Source: UBA1926 sp002337215
GTDB lineage: Bacteria; Planctomycetota; Phycisphaerae; Phycisphaerales; UBA1924
NCBI GenBank assembly: GCA_963973795.1
Contig: CAXBAF010000001.1
Span: 248,001-312,000 of the forward strand
Direction: 5' to 3'
DNA: 64,000 bases
In this document: in pieces, positions 42,671 to 50,617 of the stretch
Position numbering within the stretch: position 1 is the first letter of the stretch
How the letters are laid out: each line of letters opens with the position of its first letter
Program-made: the position numbers and the translations under genes
The notes under the pieces: model-generated
What the model was told of the DNA's origin: nothing
Database searches by the model: none
Seen by the model: only the letters and a program-made list of their open reading frames with translations

Positions 42671-43245
42671 GCGAGCACGCATCACCGGGCGCTCGCCTCA
42701 GCGCCGATGATCGCTATGACCTCGCGGTCGCCGCGGGCGCAGCATCGCGTCGGAACAAGCCGAGCCACCTCGTGGTCTTCGCGGGCGTGATCTTCGTCAT
42801 CGCGTGCGGCGTGCTCGGGTTCACCTCGTGCGAGGCGAGCCGGGCGGACGACCAGCTCTCCGCGAGAGCATCACAGCTCGCGTCGATCGCCGACATGCTC
42901 GCGGAGATCCGCGCGATCCAGCAGGCCGCTGACCCCGAGGCCGAGGCCGTCTACGAGCCCTATCCCGGCTTCCGCTCGAAAATGGAAGAGGTCGCCAAAG
43001 AGATCGGGCTCAGCGAAGAGCTGCAATTCCCCAGGCAGAACCGCCCGCCGACCGGTCTCCCCGGGGTCGCGCAGGTGACATTTGACTACGAGATCTCCGA
43101 GCCCACGCTCGGCCCGCTGCTCGCGTTCGCGGAGGCCGCAACCGAGAAAATCCCGGGAACGCGGATCGCTTCGATCGATCTCAGACCCCGCGCCGACAAC
43201 TGGCAGATGAAGATCCGCTTCGAGCGCTGGGAGAGGACCAACTGA
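42667..43245 (+). CDS. GspM/PilO-like bitopic membrane protein
   Basis: The 192-aa product has an N-terminal cytoplasmic segment of about 32 residues and one TM helix (HLVVFAGVIFVIACGVLGF). A heptad-like helix (ADDQLSARASQLASIADMLAEIRAIQQ) and a small alpha/beta periplasmic domain follow. This is the topology of GspM and PilO, which pair with GspL and PilN. The start codon overlaps the stop of the GspL-like gene (ATGA). The name is by position and topology, not by strong sequence motifs. Confidence 0.55.
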   Translation: MSEHASPGARLSADDRYDLAVAAGAASRRNKPSHLVVFAGVIFVIACGVLGFTSCEASRADDQLSARASQLASIADMLAEIRAIQQAADPEAEAVYEPYPGFRSKMEEVAKEIGLSEELQFPRQNRPPTGLPGVAQVTFDYEISEPTLGPLLAFAEAATEKIPGTRIASIDLRPRADNWQMKIRFERWERTN

Positions 43246-43247
43246 CC

Positions 43248-43940
43248 ATGCCCCAACTGACCATGCCGATCACCCATCACAACCGTCGATCCACCCGCCG
43301 TACTGTTCTTCTGTTCGCCTCGGTGACACTCCCCGTCGCGATCGCCATCGGGCTCGCCGGGTGCGCGAGCGGCCCGAAACGAGCGGCCGACCAGCTCCGC
43401 GAAGGCGTTGACCGCGAGTCCATCGCGATCCGCCTGACCGAGGACGCCGACCGCGCCCGACTCGCGGGCAACACCGACAAGGCGATCGAGCTCTACCGCG
43501 AGGCGTTGGACTACTCCGCCCGCTTCCCGGACACCTGGAACAACCTGGGGCTGCTCCATCTCGAGCAAGGCGACGAGGCGAAGGCGATCAACGCGTTTGT
43601 GCAGGCGGGCATTCTCGACCCGACCGATCCGCGCCCGCCGGCGAACGCCGGCATCGTTTATTCACGCATCGGACGCGAGGCCGAGGCACGCCGGTTCTAC
43701 CAGGACGCGTTGAAGATCGAGCCTTCCTACCTGCCCGCTCTCCGCGGCGGGCTCCGCAGCGCCCACCTGCTCAACGAAAACGAGTACGAGGATCTGGAAC
43801 GCGTCAAGCGGGCTCTCCTCATCGAGAACGATCCGCAGTGGCGCGAGTTCTTCGAGCGTCAGCGGTACCTGATCGAGTCGCGCCTCCGGGCCGCGAGCGA
43901 CAAGCGGAAGCTCAGAACGCCCGAACCCTCGCCCGGATGA
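43248..43940 (+). CDS. TPR-repeat lipoprotein
   Basis: The 230-aa product has a lipoprotein signal with lipobox LAGC (C39) after the hydrophobic run VTLPVAIAIG. Residues about 65-165 contain tetratricopeptide repeats, such as ARLAGNTDKAIELYREALDYSARFPDTWNNLGLLHLEQGDEAKAINAFVQAG followed by a third unit with RIGREAEARRFYQDALKIEPSY (positions only approximate). It starts 2 nt after the GspM-like stop, so it belongs to the same operon. TPR lipoproteins often act as pilotins or assembly factors for secretins (PilF/PilW in type IV pili). That role is plausible here but is inference. A second ATG at 43263 is possible. Confidence 0.8.
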   Translation: MPQLTMPITHHNRRSTRRTVLLFASVTLPVAIAIGLAGCASGPKRAADQLREGVDRESIAIRLTEDADRARLAGNTDKAIELYREALDYSARFPDTWNNLGLLHLEQGDEAKAINAFVQAGILDPTDPRPPANAGIVYSRIGREAEARRFYQDALKIEPSYLPALRGGLRSAHLLNENEYEDLERVKRALLIENDPQWREFFERQRYLIESRLRAASDKRKLRTPEPSPG

Positions 43941-44008
43941 TCGCTGCCGGGGCGAATTTCACCCCACCAGCCCCGTTCGACGGCGTGATGAGTCAAATCC
44001 CGAAGCGA

Positions 44009-45484
44009 TCAAAGCCGTGCGGCCGCGAGGCTCGCGAGTTCGCTCCGCTCGCTCTTGGCGAGCGTGATGTGCCCAACTGCGCCGAGGCCCTTCATGCGCT
44101 CCACGGTGTAGCTCAGCCCGTTGGATGAAGAGTCGAGGTACGGGTTGTCGATCTGGCCGATGTCGCCCGTGAGCACGATCTTCGTCCCCTCGCCCACCCG
44201 GCTCACGATTGTCTTTACCTCGTGCGGCGTCAGGTTCTGCGCCTCGTCGACGACCATGAACTGGTGCGGGATCGATCGGCCCCGGATGTAGGTCAGGGGC
44301 TCGAGCACCAATTTGCCGTCCGCCATCAGCTTGCTGATGTGGTGCTCGGGGCTCCGGCTCTCGGCACTCTGGTTGGGGCTCCCACGCGTGCTCAGCAGAT
44401 ACGTCAGGTTGTCGAAGATCGGCTGCATCCACGCGCCGAGCTTCTCGTCCTTGTCACCCGGCAGGTACCCGATGTCGCGCCCCATGGGCATGATCGGGCG
44501 TGCAACGAGCAGTTTGTCGTAGCGTTCCTCGCCGAAGACCTTCGCCATACCCGCCGCGATCGCGAGCAGGGTCTTGCCCGTCCCCGCGGAGCCGAGCAGC
44601 GTGATCAACCGGACGTCGTCGTCCATCAGCAGGTCGAGCGCCATCGTCTGCTGCACGTTGCGCGCGATGATCCCGAACGTCGGCTTCTTCTGCCCCGTGA
44701 CCGGGATCAGATGGTCCGTGTCCGCGAGACGACGCCCCAGCCCGGTGTGGCTCGGGTCCTCCGTGTCGTGCATCAGCACAAACTCGTTGGGCTGCGGCTC
44801 GTGAGGCGGCGCGTCGTGCTCCGCGAAGACCTGCGCCTCGGCGAGGTACTTCTCCACCGGCAGCATCCGGTCGGCGTACAACTCGTCGATGATCGACCGG
44901 GGCGTGTTCACCTCGCTGTAGCCGCTGTAGAGCTTGTCGGCGTCGACCTTCTGGTTCTCGAAGTCCTCGGTTTTGATGCCCAGCGTGTCGCTCTTGATGC
45001 GCGCGCTCAGGTCCTTGCTCACGAAGACCGATCGCAGCCCCGCCGCCATCAAATCGTAAGCGACCGCGATGATCCGGTTGTCGGGCGATTCCTCGCCGAT
45101 GACGGGCGGCCGCTTGTGCTCGATCACGTCGATGCGCACGCTCCCGGTTTTCCCGTCCGGGCCGCCGCTGTACCCGCGCCTGGAGATCGCATCAACCTCT
45201 CCCCAGTTCACCCCGTCGGTCAGCTTGCCCGCCTTCCGGAGGACATCGAGCTGACGGATCGCGGCCCGCGCATTGCGACCGATGTCGTCGTCGCGCCGCT
45301 TCATCTTGTCGAGTTCCTCGATCACCGGGAACGGGATCACGACGTGGTTGTCCTGGAACACGAACAGCGCATTCGGGTTGTGCAGCAGCACATTCGTGTC
45401 GAGCACGAAGTGCTTCACAGCCGTCGACGGATCGGTGGATTCGGGTGGGGTCTGCGTCATCTCGGCGGTCGTCTCGATCGGCAT
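44009..45484 (-). CDS. PIN-domain/PhoH-family ATPase (PhoH2 type)
   Basis: The 491-aa product combines an N-terminal PIN ribonuclease domain with a C-terminal PhoH ATPase. The PIN domain (about residues 24-150) has KHFVLDTNVLLHNP with the first Asp, then VIEELDKMKRR and a late acidic SPDNRIIAVAYDL. The ATPase has Walker A LLGSAGTGKTLLA and Walker B HQFMVVDEAQNL, plus TGDIGQIDNPYLD. PhoH2 proteins unwind and cleave RNA. No antitoxin-like gene is adjacent, so a housekeeping RNA-processing role is more likely than a toxin-antitoxin pair. The start ATG has GAGAGGG upstream. Confidence 0.9.
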   Translation of the reverse strand: MPIETTAEMTQTPPESTDPSTAVKHFVLDTNVLLHNPNALFVFQDNHVVIPFPVIEELDKMKRRDDDIGRNARAAIRQLDVLRKAGKLTDGVNWGEVDAISRRGYSGGPDGKTGSVRIDVIEHKRPPVIGEESPDNRIIAVAYDLMAAGLRSVFVSKDLSARIKSDTLGIKTEDFENQKVDADKLYSGYSEVNTPRSIIDELYADRMLPVEKYLAEAQVFAEHDAPPHEPQPNEFVLMHDTEDPSHTGLGRRLADTDHLIPVTGQKKPTFGIIARNVQQTMALDLLMDDDVRLITLLGSAGTGKTLLAIAAGMAKVFGEERYDKLLVARPIMPMGRDIGYLPGDKDEKLGAWMQPIFDNLTYLLSTRGSPNQSAESRSPEHHISKLMADGKLVLEPLTYIRGRSIPHQFMVVDEAQNLTPHEVKTIVSRVGEGTKIVLTGDIGQIDNPYLDSSSNGLSYTVERMKGLGAVGHITLAKSERSELASLAAARL

Positions 45485-45561
45485 CTCGCCCTCTCAGACG
45501 GGGGGATCTCTGTACCTCTCTCAAAGCCTAGCGGCACGGCATACCCCGTGCGCACACGCTC

Positions 45562-45575
45562 GGACCGATCGGTCC
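45562..45575. promoter_or_regulatory. 14-bp perfect palindrome upstream of the PIN-PhoH gene
   Basis: GGACCGATCGGTCC lies 78 nt before the PIN-PhoH start, between it and the DUF456 gene. A dimeric repressor site is possible. No copy was noticed elsewhere in the window, so this stays a low-confidence candidate. Confidence 0.2.
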
Positions 45576-45620
45576 CCGGTAGTTCCCCGGTCGTCCCAGG
45601 AACACTCCGGGCAGGCTGAC

Positions 45621-46130
45621 TCACAAGAACGCGAAGATCACAAGGATGACCGCCGCGACCGCCGCGAACACGGTCTTGATCACCGTCGAAAGCGCCCTGC
45701 CCACCGCGGCGCCCTTGCCCGATCGGTACGACTCGCCCCAGGTCCGTTTCGCGATCCCACGCTCGGCGAACAGCGCCCCAAGCCCCGCACCGACCACACC
45801 GCCCACGATCGATCCGACCACCGGGATGGGCAGCAGGATCGTCCCCGCGACCAGACCCACGATGGACCCGACCAGCGATCCCGCGATCCCCGCCTTGCTG
45901 CCACCGGTCTTCGCCGAACCGGCGGCCGACGAGAGCGCCTCGGCGATCTCCGCCGCGATCGCGATCGCGAGCACGGTGCCGAGCGTCCAGAGCGAGTACA
46001 GATCGGGCTGCCACCACGTGCACAGCATCGCGACCAGCACCATGAGCCAGATCCCGGGCAGCGTCACGGCCGTCAGCAGCACGCCGAGCAGTGCAAAGAT
46101 CGTCGAGATAATCGCGGCGGTCAGCAGCAT
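45621..46130 (-). CDS. DUF456-family membrane protein
   Basis: The 169-aa hydrophobic protein has about five membrane segments. The N-terminal helices (LLTAAIISTIFALLGVLLTAVTLPGIWLMVL) carry the 'LPG.wlm' motif of DUF456. The central Gly-rich stretch SKAGIAGSLVGSIVGLVAGTILLPIPVVGSIVGGVVGAGLGALFAE resembles the DUF456 glycine-zipper region with its conserved 'G...G...G' helices and acidic end. Function of the family is unknown. CGGAGAC precedes the ATG. Same direction as the PIN-PhoH gene, 136 nt apart. Confidence 0.75.
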   Translation of the reverse strand: MLLTAAIISTIFALLGVLLTAVTLPGIWLMVLVAMLCTWWQPDLYSLWTLGTVLAIAIAAEIAEALSSAAGSAKTGGSKAGIAGSLVGSIVGLVAGTILLPIPVVGSIVGGVVGAGLGALFAERGIAKRTWGESYRSGKGAAVGRALSTVIKTVFAAVAAVILVIFAFL

Positions 46131-46296
46131 CGAGTCTCCGAGTCGGCCAGCAGGTCGACATCCGCACCCTCAGCCCAAAGCCGGCACCCAGAGAGCCATC
46201 CGGAAACGTGGTCATCCGCTTTCAGATGCACGATGTCCGTGCACGCCCATCAGCCGGACGAACCAACAAAAGAGCGTCTCGCGGCCCACCCGGGGC

Positions 46297-47355
46297 TCAG
46301 CCCGCTTTGGCTTGTTCATCTTCAGGCGGGGTCTCCGCCGAGTCCGCGGGAGTCTGGGTGGAGTCGGACGCGTCGTCCTCGCCCGCCTGATCCTGCTCGA
46401 CCCGGTCCGGGAACGCGACGCGTTCCATCTCGAGGATCCAGTCCTCGACCCGGCTGTGACGGTACGTGTCGAACCGGATCTCCTCGCCACCGAGCTGCGA
46501 GTGACTGTCTTTGATCTTCAGGAACACGATGAACTTGTCCCACTTGCGCTTGTCCACGTCCGCGAGATCATCCGGCGCGATCGAGACACCGCTGGGCAGC
46601 GTCAACGCCCGCGTCGCCGGGTCCCAGCGGTAGGTCTTCGTCGCGACCTTCACGAACAGGAAGAGCAGATACGCCGAGAAGGCCAGGCAGATCACGGCCT
46701 GAATCTTGTTGACCGGGATGTCATACGACCGGAGCGGTGCGGGGGGTGACTCGGTCATCCACGTCGCGTTGAGATCGTTGAAACGGTCTTTCGGTCCGAT
46801 CGGATCGAGCCGAGAACGCAGCCCGGAGATCGCCTCGGCGTTTGCCGACGTCGGCTCCAGCGACGCGAGCTCGCTCGCGGCCTGCTCGTCCTCGTTGCGG
46901 TAGAAATTCGTGTATGCGGGATTCAGCCGTCCGATCGTCGAGAGCGATCGGAGCCATTCCTCGCGGGCGAGTTCCATCGCGGCGCGCCGCTGCCTCGGGC
47001 CGCCCTGGCTGTTCTCAAGATTCCGGCTCTCGACCTCATCGGATCGCAGCCGTTCGAGTTCGGCGACCGGATCTGCGACCGCGGTATCTCGCCGCAGGAT
47101 CCCGGGCGATTCGCGCGAGTCCGCTTCGATCGATTTGCCGAGATACTGCCACTCGGCCCAACTGGCATACTCAGAGCCGCGCTCCGGGTAGACCACATAT
47201 GCGTCGTACAGGCTCCAGCCCGCGTAGCCGACAAGACACGCCAAGATGATCACGATGCGGATCAGCCAAGGGCGATTGATGCCAGACGACGTCGCGTCGA
47301 GGTTCGCGGATCGTTCTTCGTTATTCGGAATCTGATCGGATCCCTGATCGGTCAT
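46297..47355 (-). CDS. Unknown protein with two membrane segments
   Basis: The 352-aa product starts at an ATG with CGGAG upstream. TM1 is about residues 30-52 (WLIRIVIILACLVGYAGWSLY). A soluble, Glu/Arg-rich and mostly helical region (55-225) contains AELERLRSDEVESRNLENSQ. TM2 is about residues 226-248 (AVICLAFSAYLLFLFVKVA). The C-terminal cytoplasmic domain has a PH-like beta pattern (TYRWDPATRALTLPSGVSIAPDDLADVDKRKWDKFIVFLKI, approximate). The end is an acidic Gln/Asp/Glu tail. No family is recognised. It is divergent from the fructosamine kinase family gene at 47630. Confidence 0.65.
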   Translation of the reverse strand: MTDQGSDQIPNNEERSANLDATSSGINRPWLIRIVIILACLVGYAGWSLYDAYVVYPERGSEYASWAEWQYLGKSIEADSRESPGILRRDTAVADPVAELERLRSDEVESRNLENSQGGPRQRRAAMELAREEWLRSLSTIGRLNPAYTNFYRNEDEQAASELASLEPTSANAEAISGLRSRLDPIGPKDRFNDLNATWMTESPPAPLRSYDIPVNKIQAVICLAFSAYLLFLFVKVATKTYRWDPATRALTLPSGVSIAPDDLADVDKRKWDKFIVFLKIKDSHSQLGGEEIRFDTYRHSRVEDWILEMERVAFPDRVEQDQAGEDDASDSTQTPADSAETPPEDEQAKAG

Positions 47356-47629
47356 ACTCTGCTCCGGTCCGGTGTCCGGTCTTTAAGCGGTCTGCGATAC
47401 CGCTTCCATCGGCCGAATCGCCCCCCTGCATCAATCTCGCCGGGGGGACGGTACGCCGAAACGACCAAGCAAGACACGACGTCTGCTGCGGTGAAGTTTA
47501 GCGGCCAGGCCGCCGAGGACGCCCCCCGCAGGGCATAGAACGCAAGGATCCCGTCCCACTGAGCTTCCGGGTTGGACCTCACCCTGGATCTCCGCTCTCG
47601 AAGTAGCCTGGCAACGGAAGGCCGGTTCG

Positions 47630-48490
47630 ATGGATGCGACAGTTCTCGAGAAACTCTCGACGATCCTCGGCGCAGACGTGGTCAGCGCCCAGCCCCTGGG
47701 CGGCGGCTGTATCGCCGACGTCGCCCGGATCGACCTGGCGGACGGCTCACACGCCGTCGCGAAACTGGACCAAGGGCCGGACGCCCGTCTGAATATCGAG
47801 GCCCGGATGCTCGCCGACCTCGCCGCGACGGGCGCCGTGCGGACTCCCGGCGTCATCCATAGCGAGCCGAGCCTGCTCGTGCTCGAGCACATCCCGAACG
47901 ACGGGGTGCGATCGAAACAAGGTGGAATCCGCTTTGCCGAGTCCCTCGCGGCCCTTCACACCGTCTCCGCAGACCGCTTCGGCCATCCCTACGACACCCT
48001 GATCGGCCCGCTGGATCAGAAGAACACCTGGTCGGCATCCTGGGCGACTTTCTATGCGGACCAACGGGTCCGGCCCGTGGCGGCGCTCGCGTGTGAGCGG
48101 GGGAATCTCAGCAGCCGCGACGTCGGGCGTCTCGACACGATGTGTGCGCACATGGCCGAACTGATCGGCGAATCGCCGGCCCGCCCAGCCCTCATCCACG
48201 GCGACCTCTGGGCCGGCAACGTGCTGTGGGACGACGGCACCGTCGCCGGGGTGATCGACCCCGCGCTGTACCACGCTGACCCCGAGATCGAACTCGCGTT
48301 CATCGACCTGATGGGCTGCTTCGAGCGGTCGTTTTTCGATCGCTACCGCGACGTTGCCGGAATCCGACAAGGCTTCTGGGAGACTCGACGCGATCTGTAC
48401 ACGCTCTACCCGCTTCTGGTGCACGCCGCCCTCTTTGGGGGTGGATATGGCGCAAGCGCAATGGCCACGGCCCGACGCCTGGGGTTCTAG
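47630..48490 (+). CDS. Fructosamine kinase family protein
   Basis: The 286-aa product has the protein-kinase-like fold of fructosamine-3-kinases. The P-loop is LGGGCIADVARI with C27, the P-loop cysteine noted as a redox switch in this family. The catalytic segment is ALIHGDLWAGNVLW (Asp in HGD as base), and the metal-binding segment GVIDPALYHADPEIELAFIDLMG corresponds to the DFG-equivalent region. Such enzymes phosphorylate fructosamines or ribulosamines on glycated proteins or metabolites so that they decompose. The length is normal for bacterial members. It stands alone, upstream of tRNA-His on the other strand. Confidence 0.92.
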   Translation: MDATVLEKLSTILGADVVSAQPLGGGCIADVARIDLADGSHAVAKLDQGPDARLNIEARMLADLAATGAVRTPGVIHSEPSLLVLEHIPNDGVRSKQGGIRFAESLAALHTVSADRFGHPYDTLIGPLDQKNTWSASWATFYADQRVRPVAALACERGNLSSRDVGRLDTMCAHMAELIGESPARPALIHGDLWAGNVLWDDGTVAGVIDPALYHADPEIELAFIDLMGCFERSFFDRYRDVAGIRQGFWETRRDLYTLYPLLVHAALFGGGYGASAMATARRLGF

Positions 48491-48588
48491 ACTCTGTGGT
48501 ATTACAGATTGGGATTTCGTGTCGATGTTCGGCGGGCGAGCCCTTGGTTGGACGCCTGAGCACGATCGGGACACGAAACGGAGAGAAG

Positions 48589-48661
48589 GGCGACCGACGG
48601 GCTTCGAACCCGCGACATCCTGGACCACAACCAGGTGCTCTACCCCTGAGCTACGGCCGCC
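48589..48661 (-). tRNA. tRNA-His (anticodon GTG)
   Basis: Minus-strand cloverleaf: acceptor GCGGCCG (48660-48654) pairs with CGGTCGC (48596-48590). A D-arm starts TAGCTCAGGGGTAGAGC. The anticodon stem CCTGG/CCAGG has loop TT-GTG-GT, and the T-arm is GCGGG-TTCGAAG-CCCGT. An extra G at 48661 is opposite C73 (48589), the G-1:C73 pair that identifies tRNA-His. The 3' CCA is not encoded (CTT follows), so it must be added by the nucleotidyltransferase. Confidence 0.95.
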
Positions 48662-48885
48662 ATCAAGGGAAGACGTTAGGCGAGGTAACAGCCTCGAGGC
48701 AATCGTTCGATGACAGAGAGATATCCGGTCGATAGAGCCAGTTCCGGAGCAAGACGCCGAACGGATTCGGTTTCCGGAACCGGCGACGATCCAGCGATGA
48801 GGATGAACACGATTCATCCGACAGGTCCATACGAGCCAGCAGCCGGAAAACGGCTGCGAGAGACGAGAAATCAGGAGACCCGTTC

Positions 48886-50481
48886 ATGACGTCCATCGGC
48901 ACACCGACGCTCGACCTCACGGCGGCGCACACGCACACCAACCTCTCCTCGGCGGAACTCGTCGAGCGAGCGCTCGCGAACGGCGAAGGAACGCTCGCGA
49001 GCAACGGTGCCCTTGTCTGCAACACGGGCGACCGGACGGGGCGTAGTCCCAACGACAAGTACCTCGAGGACACCCCGGGTATCCACGACAAGATCTGGTG
49101 GGGCAGCGTCAACAAGCCCATCACGCCCGAGGTCTTCGACGAGGTGCGCGCGATCGCGTCTGAGCATCTCAACGGCGTGGACGATCGATTCGTTTTCGAA
49201 GGCTGGGCGGGCGCGGACCCCGAGCACAGGCTCGGCGTCCGGGTCGTCACCGAGCAGGCGTGGCACGCGCTGTTCGCGCAGACTCTGTTCATCGAACCGG
49301 GCAGCGCGAGCGACCAGAGCGGAAAGCCTTGGCATCACGACTGGACGATCATCAACGCCGGCCGTCGGAAACTCACCGCCGACGAGCAGAAGAAGTTCGG
49401 CGTCACGAGCCCTGCCTTTGTCGCGCAGAGCCTTGAGAAGCGCACCGTGGTCATCCTCGGCACCGAGTACGCCGGCGAAATGAAGAAGAGCATCTTCTAC
49501 GCGATGAACTTCGACATGCCCGAGCAGGACGTCTTCCCGATGCACTGTTCGGCGAACATGGACCGAGCGGACCCGACAAATGTCGCCCTCTTCTTTGGGC
49601 TGAGCGGCACGGGGAAGACGACACTGTCGGCCGACCCCGTCAGGTCGCTGATCGGCGACGACGAGCACGGGTGGGGGCCCAACGGTGTCTTCAACTTCGA
49701 GGGCGGCTGCTACGCGAAGTGCATCAAACTCTCCCAAGCCGGTGAGCCGCAGATCTGGAACGCGATCCGTTTCGGCTCCGTGCTCGAGAACACGGTCGTG
49801 GACGACGTGACACGCGAACCCGACTACGACGACGGATCGATCACCGAGAACACCCGCGTGACCTATCCGGTCGATTTCATCCCCGGCGCGACCATCCCGA
49901 GCGCGGGCGGGCACCCCAAGAACATCATCTTCCTGACCGCGGACGCCTACGGCGTGCTGCCCCCGGTGAGCAAACTGAGCCCGGCCCAGGCGATGTACTA
50001 CTTCATCAACGGGTACACCTCCAAGCTCGCGGGCACCGAGGCGGGGGTCACCGAGCCGCAACCCAACTTCAGCCCGTGCTTCGGGGGGCCCTTCCTGCCC
50101 CGCCGCCCAAGCGAATACGCCGAGATGCTCGCCGAGCGGATCAAGAAGTACAAGGCCAACGTCTGGCTGCTCAACACCGGGTGGACGGGCGGCGCGTACG
50201 GCGACGGTCATCGGATGAATCTCGGATACACCCGCGCAATGGTCACGGGCATCCTCGACGGAACGCTCGCCCGCGAAGATTTCGATACCGATCCGTTCTT
50301 CGGGCTCGCGGTGCCGCGTCATGCGAAGGGTGTCCCGGCCGGCGTGCTCCATCCGGCGGACGCGTGGAAAGACAAGGCCGCGTACGAAAAGCAGGCGCAC
50401 GCGCTGGCTGAGAAATTCCGCGCGAACGAGCAGAATTTCCAGATCAGCGACGAGGTCCGCGACGCGGGGCCGAAGGGCTGA
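48886..50481 (+). CDS. pckA: Phosphoenolpyruvate carboxykinase (ATP)
   Basis: The 531-aa product converts oxaloacetate and ATP to PEP, CO2 and ADP, the first committed step of gluconeogenesis. Signatures of the ATP-type enzyme are present: TGDRTGRSPNDKY near the N-terminus, the Mn-binding HCSANM region, P-loop FFGLSGTGKTTLSAD, kinase-2 LIGDDEHGW, and LNTGWTGGAYGDGHRM. The ribosome-binding site is AGGAG 9 nt upstream. The length is typical (E. coli 540). It is followed by a bidirectional terminator and a convergent gene. Confidence 0.97.
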   Translation: MTSIGTPTLDLTAAHTHTNLSSAELVERALANGEGTLASNGALVCNTGDRTGRSPNDKYLEDTPGIHDKIWWGSVNKPITPEVFDEVRAIASEHLNGVDDRFVFEGWAGADPEHRLGVRVVTEQAWHALFAQTLFIEPGSASDQSGKPWHHDWTIINAGRRKLTADEQKKFGVTSPAFVAQSLEKRTVVILGTEYAGEMKKSIFYAMNFDMPEQDVFPMHCSANMDRADPTNVALFFGLSGTGKTTLSADPVRSLIGDDEHGWGPNGVFNFEGGCYAKCIKLSQAGEPQIWNAIRFGSVLENTVVDDVTREPDYDDGSITENTRVTYPVDFIPGATIPSAGGHPKNIIFLTADAYGVLPPVSKLSPAQAMYYFINGYTSKLAGTEAGVTEPQPNFSPCFGGPFLPRRPSEYAEMLAERIKKYKANVWLLNTGWTGGAYGDGHRMNLGYTRAMVTGILDGTLAREDFDTDPFFGLAVPRHAKGVPAGVLHPADAWKDKAAYEKQAHALAEKFRANEQNFQISDEVRDAGPKG

Positions 50482-50552
50482 GGGTCTGGCGAATCAGGGT
50501 TCGTGTGCGGCGTGAGCGAATCACGCGATCGCAAAGCATGAGCAAAATGGAC

Positions 50553-50590
50553 AACGCCTCCGGGAGTTCCCGGAGGCGTTGTATTTCATT
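50553..50590. terminator. Bidirectional terminator between pckA and the FG-GAP/dockerin gene
   Basis: A perfect 12-bp stem, AACGCCTCCGGG (50553-50564) with CCCGGAGGCGTT (50569-50580), and a 4-nt loop. The plus-strand tail is GTATTTCATTTG and the minus-strand tail GTCCATTTTG. It separates two convergent genes. Confidence 0.85.
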
Positions 50591-50617
50591 TGTATCCGTG
50601 GCGCCGCTCGCGATCGA

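Noticed and set aside
44009..45484. PIN-PhoH protein as a toxin of a toxin-antitoxin pair
   Set aside because: No small antitoxin-like gene lies immediately upstream; the neighbour is a DUF456 membrane protein 136 nt away.
47352..47582. A 76-codon minus-strand frame with an ATGA overlap to the unknown two-TM gene
   Set aside because: It needs a GTG start without a ribosome-binding site, shows no conserved-looking motif, and occupies the divergent promoter region.
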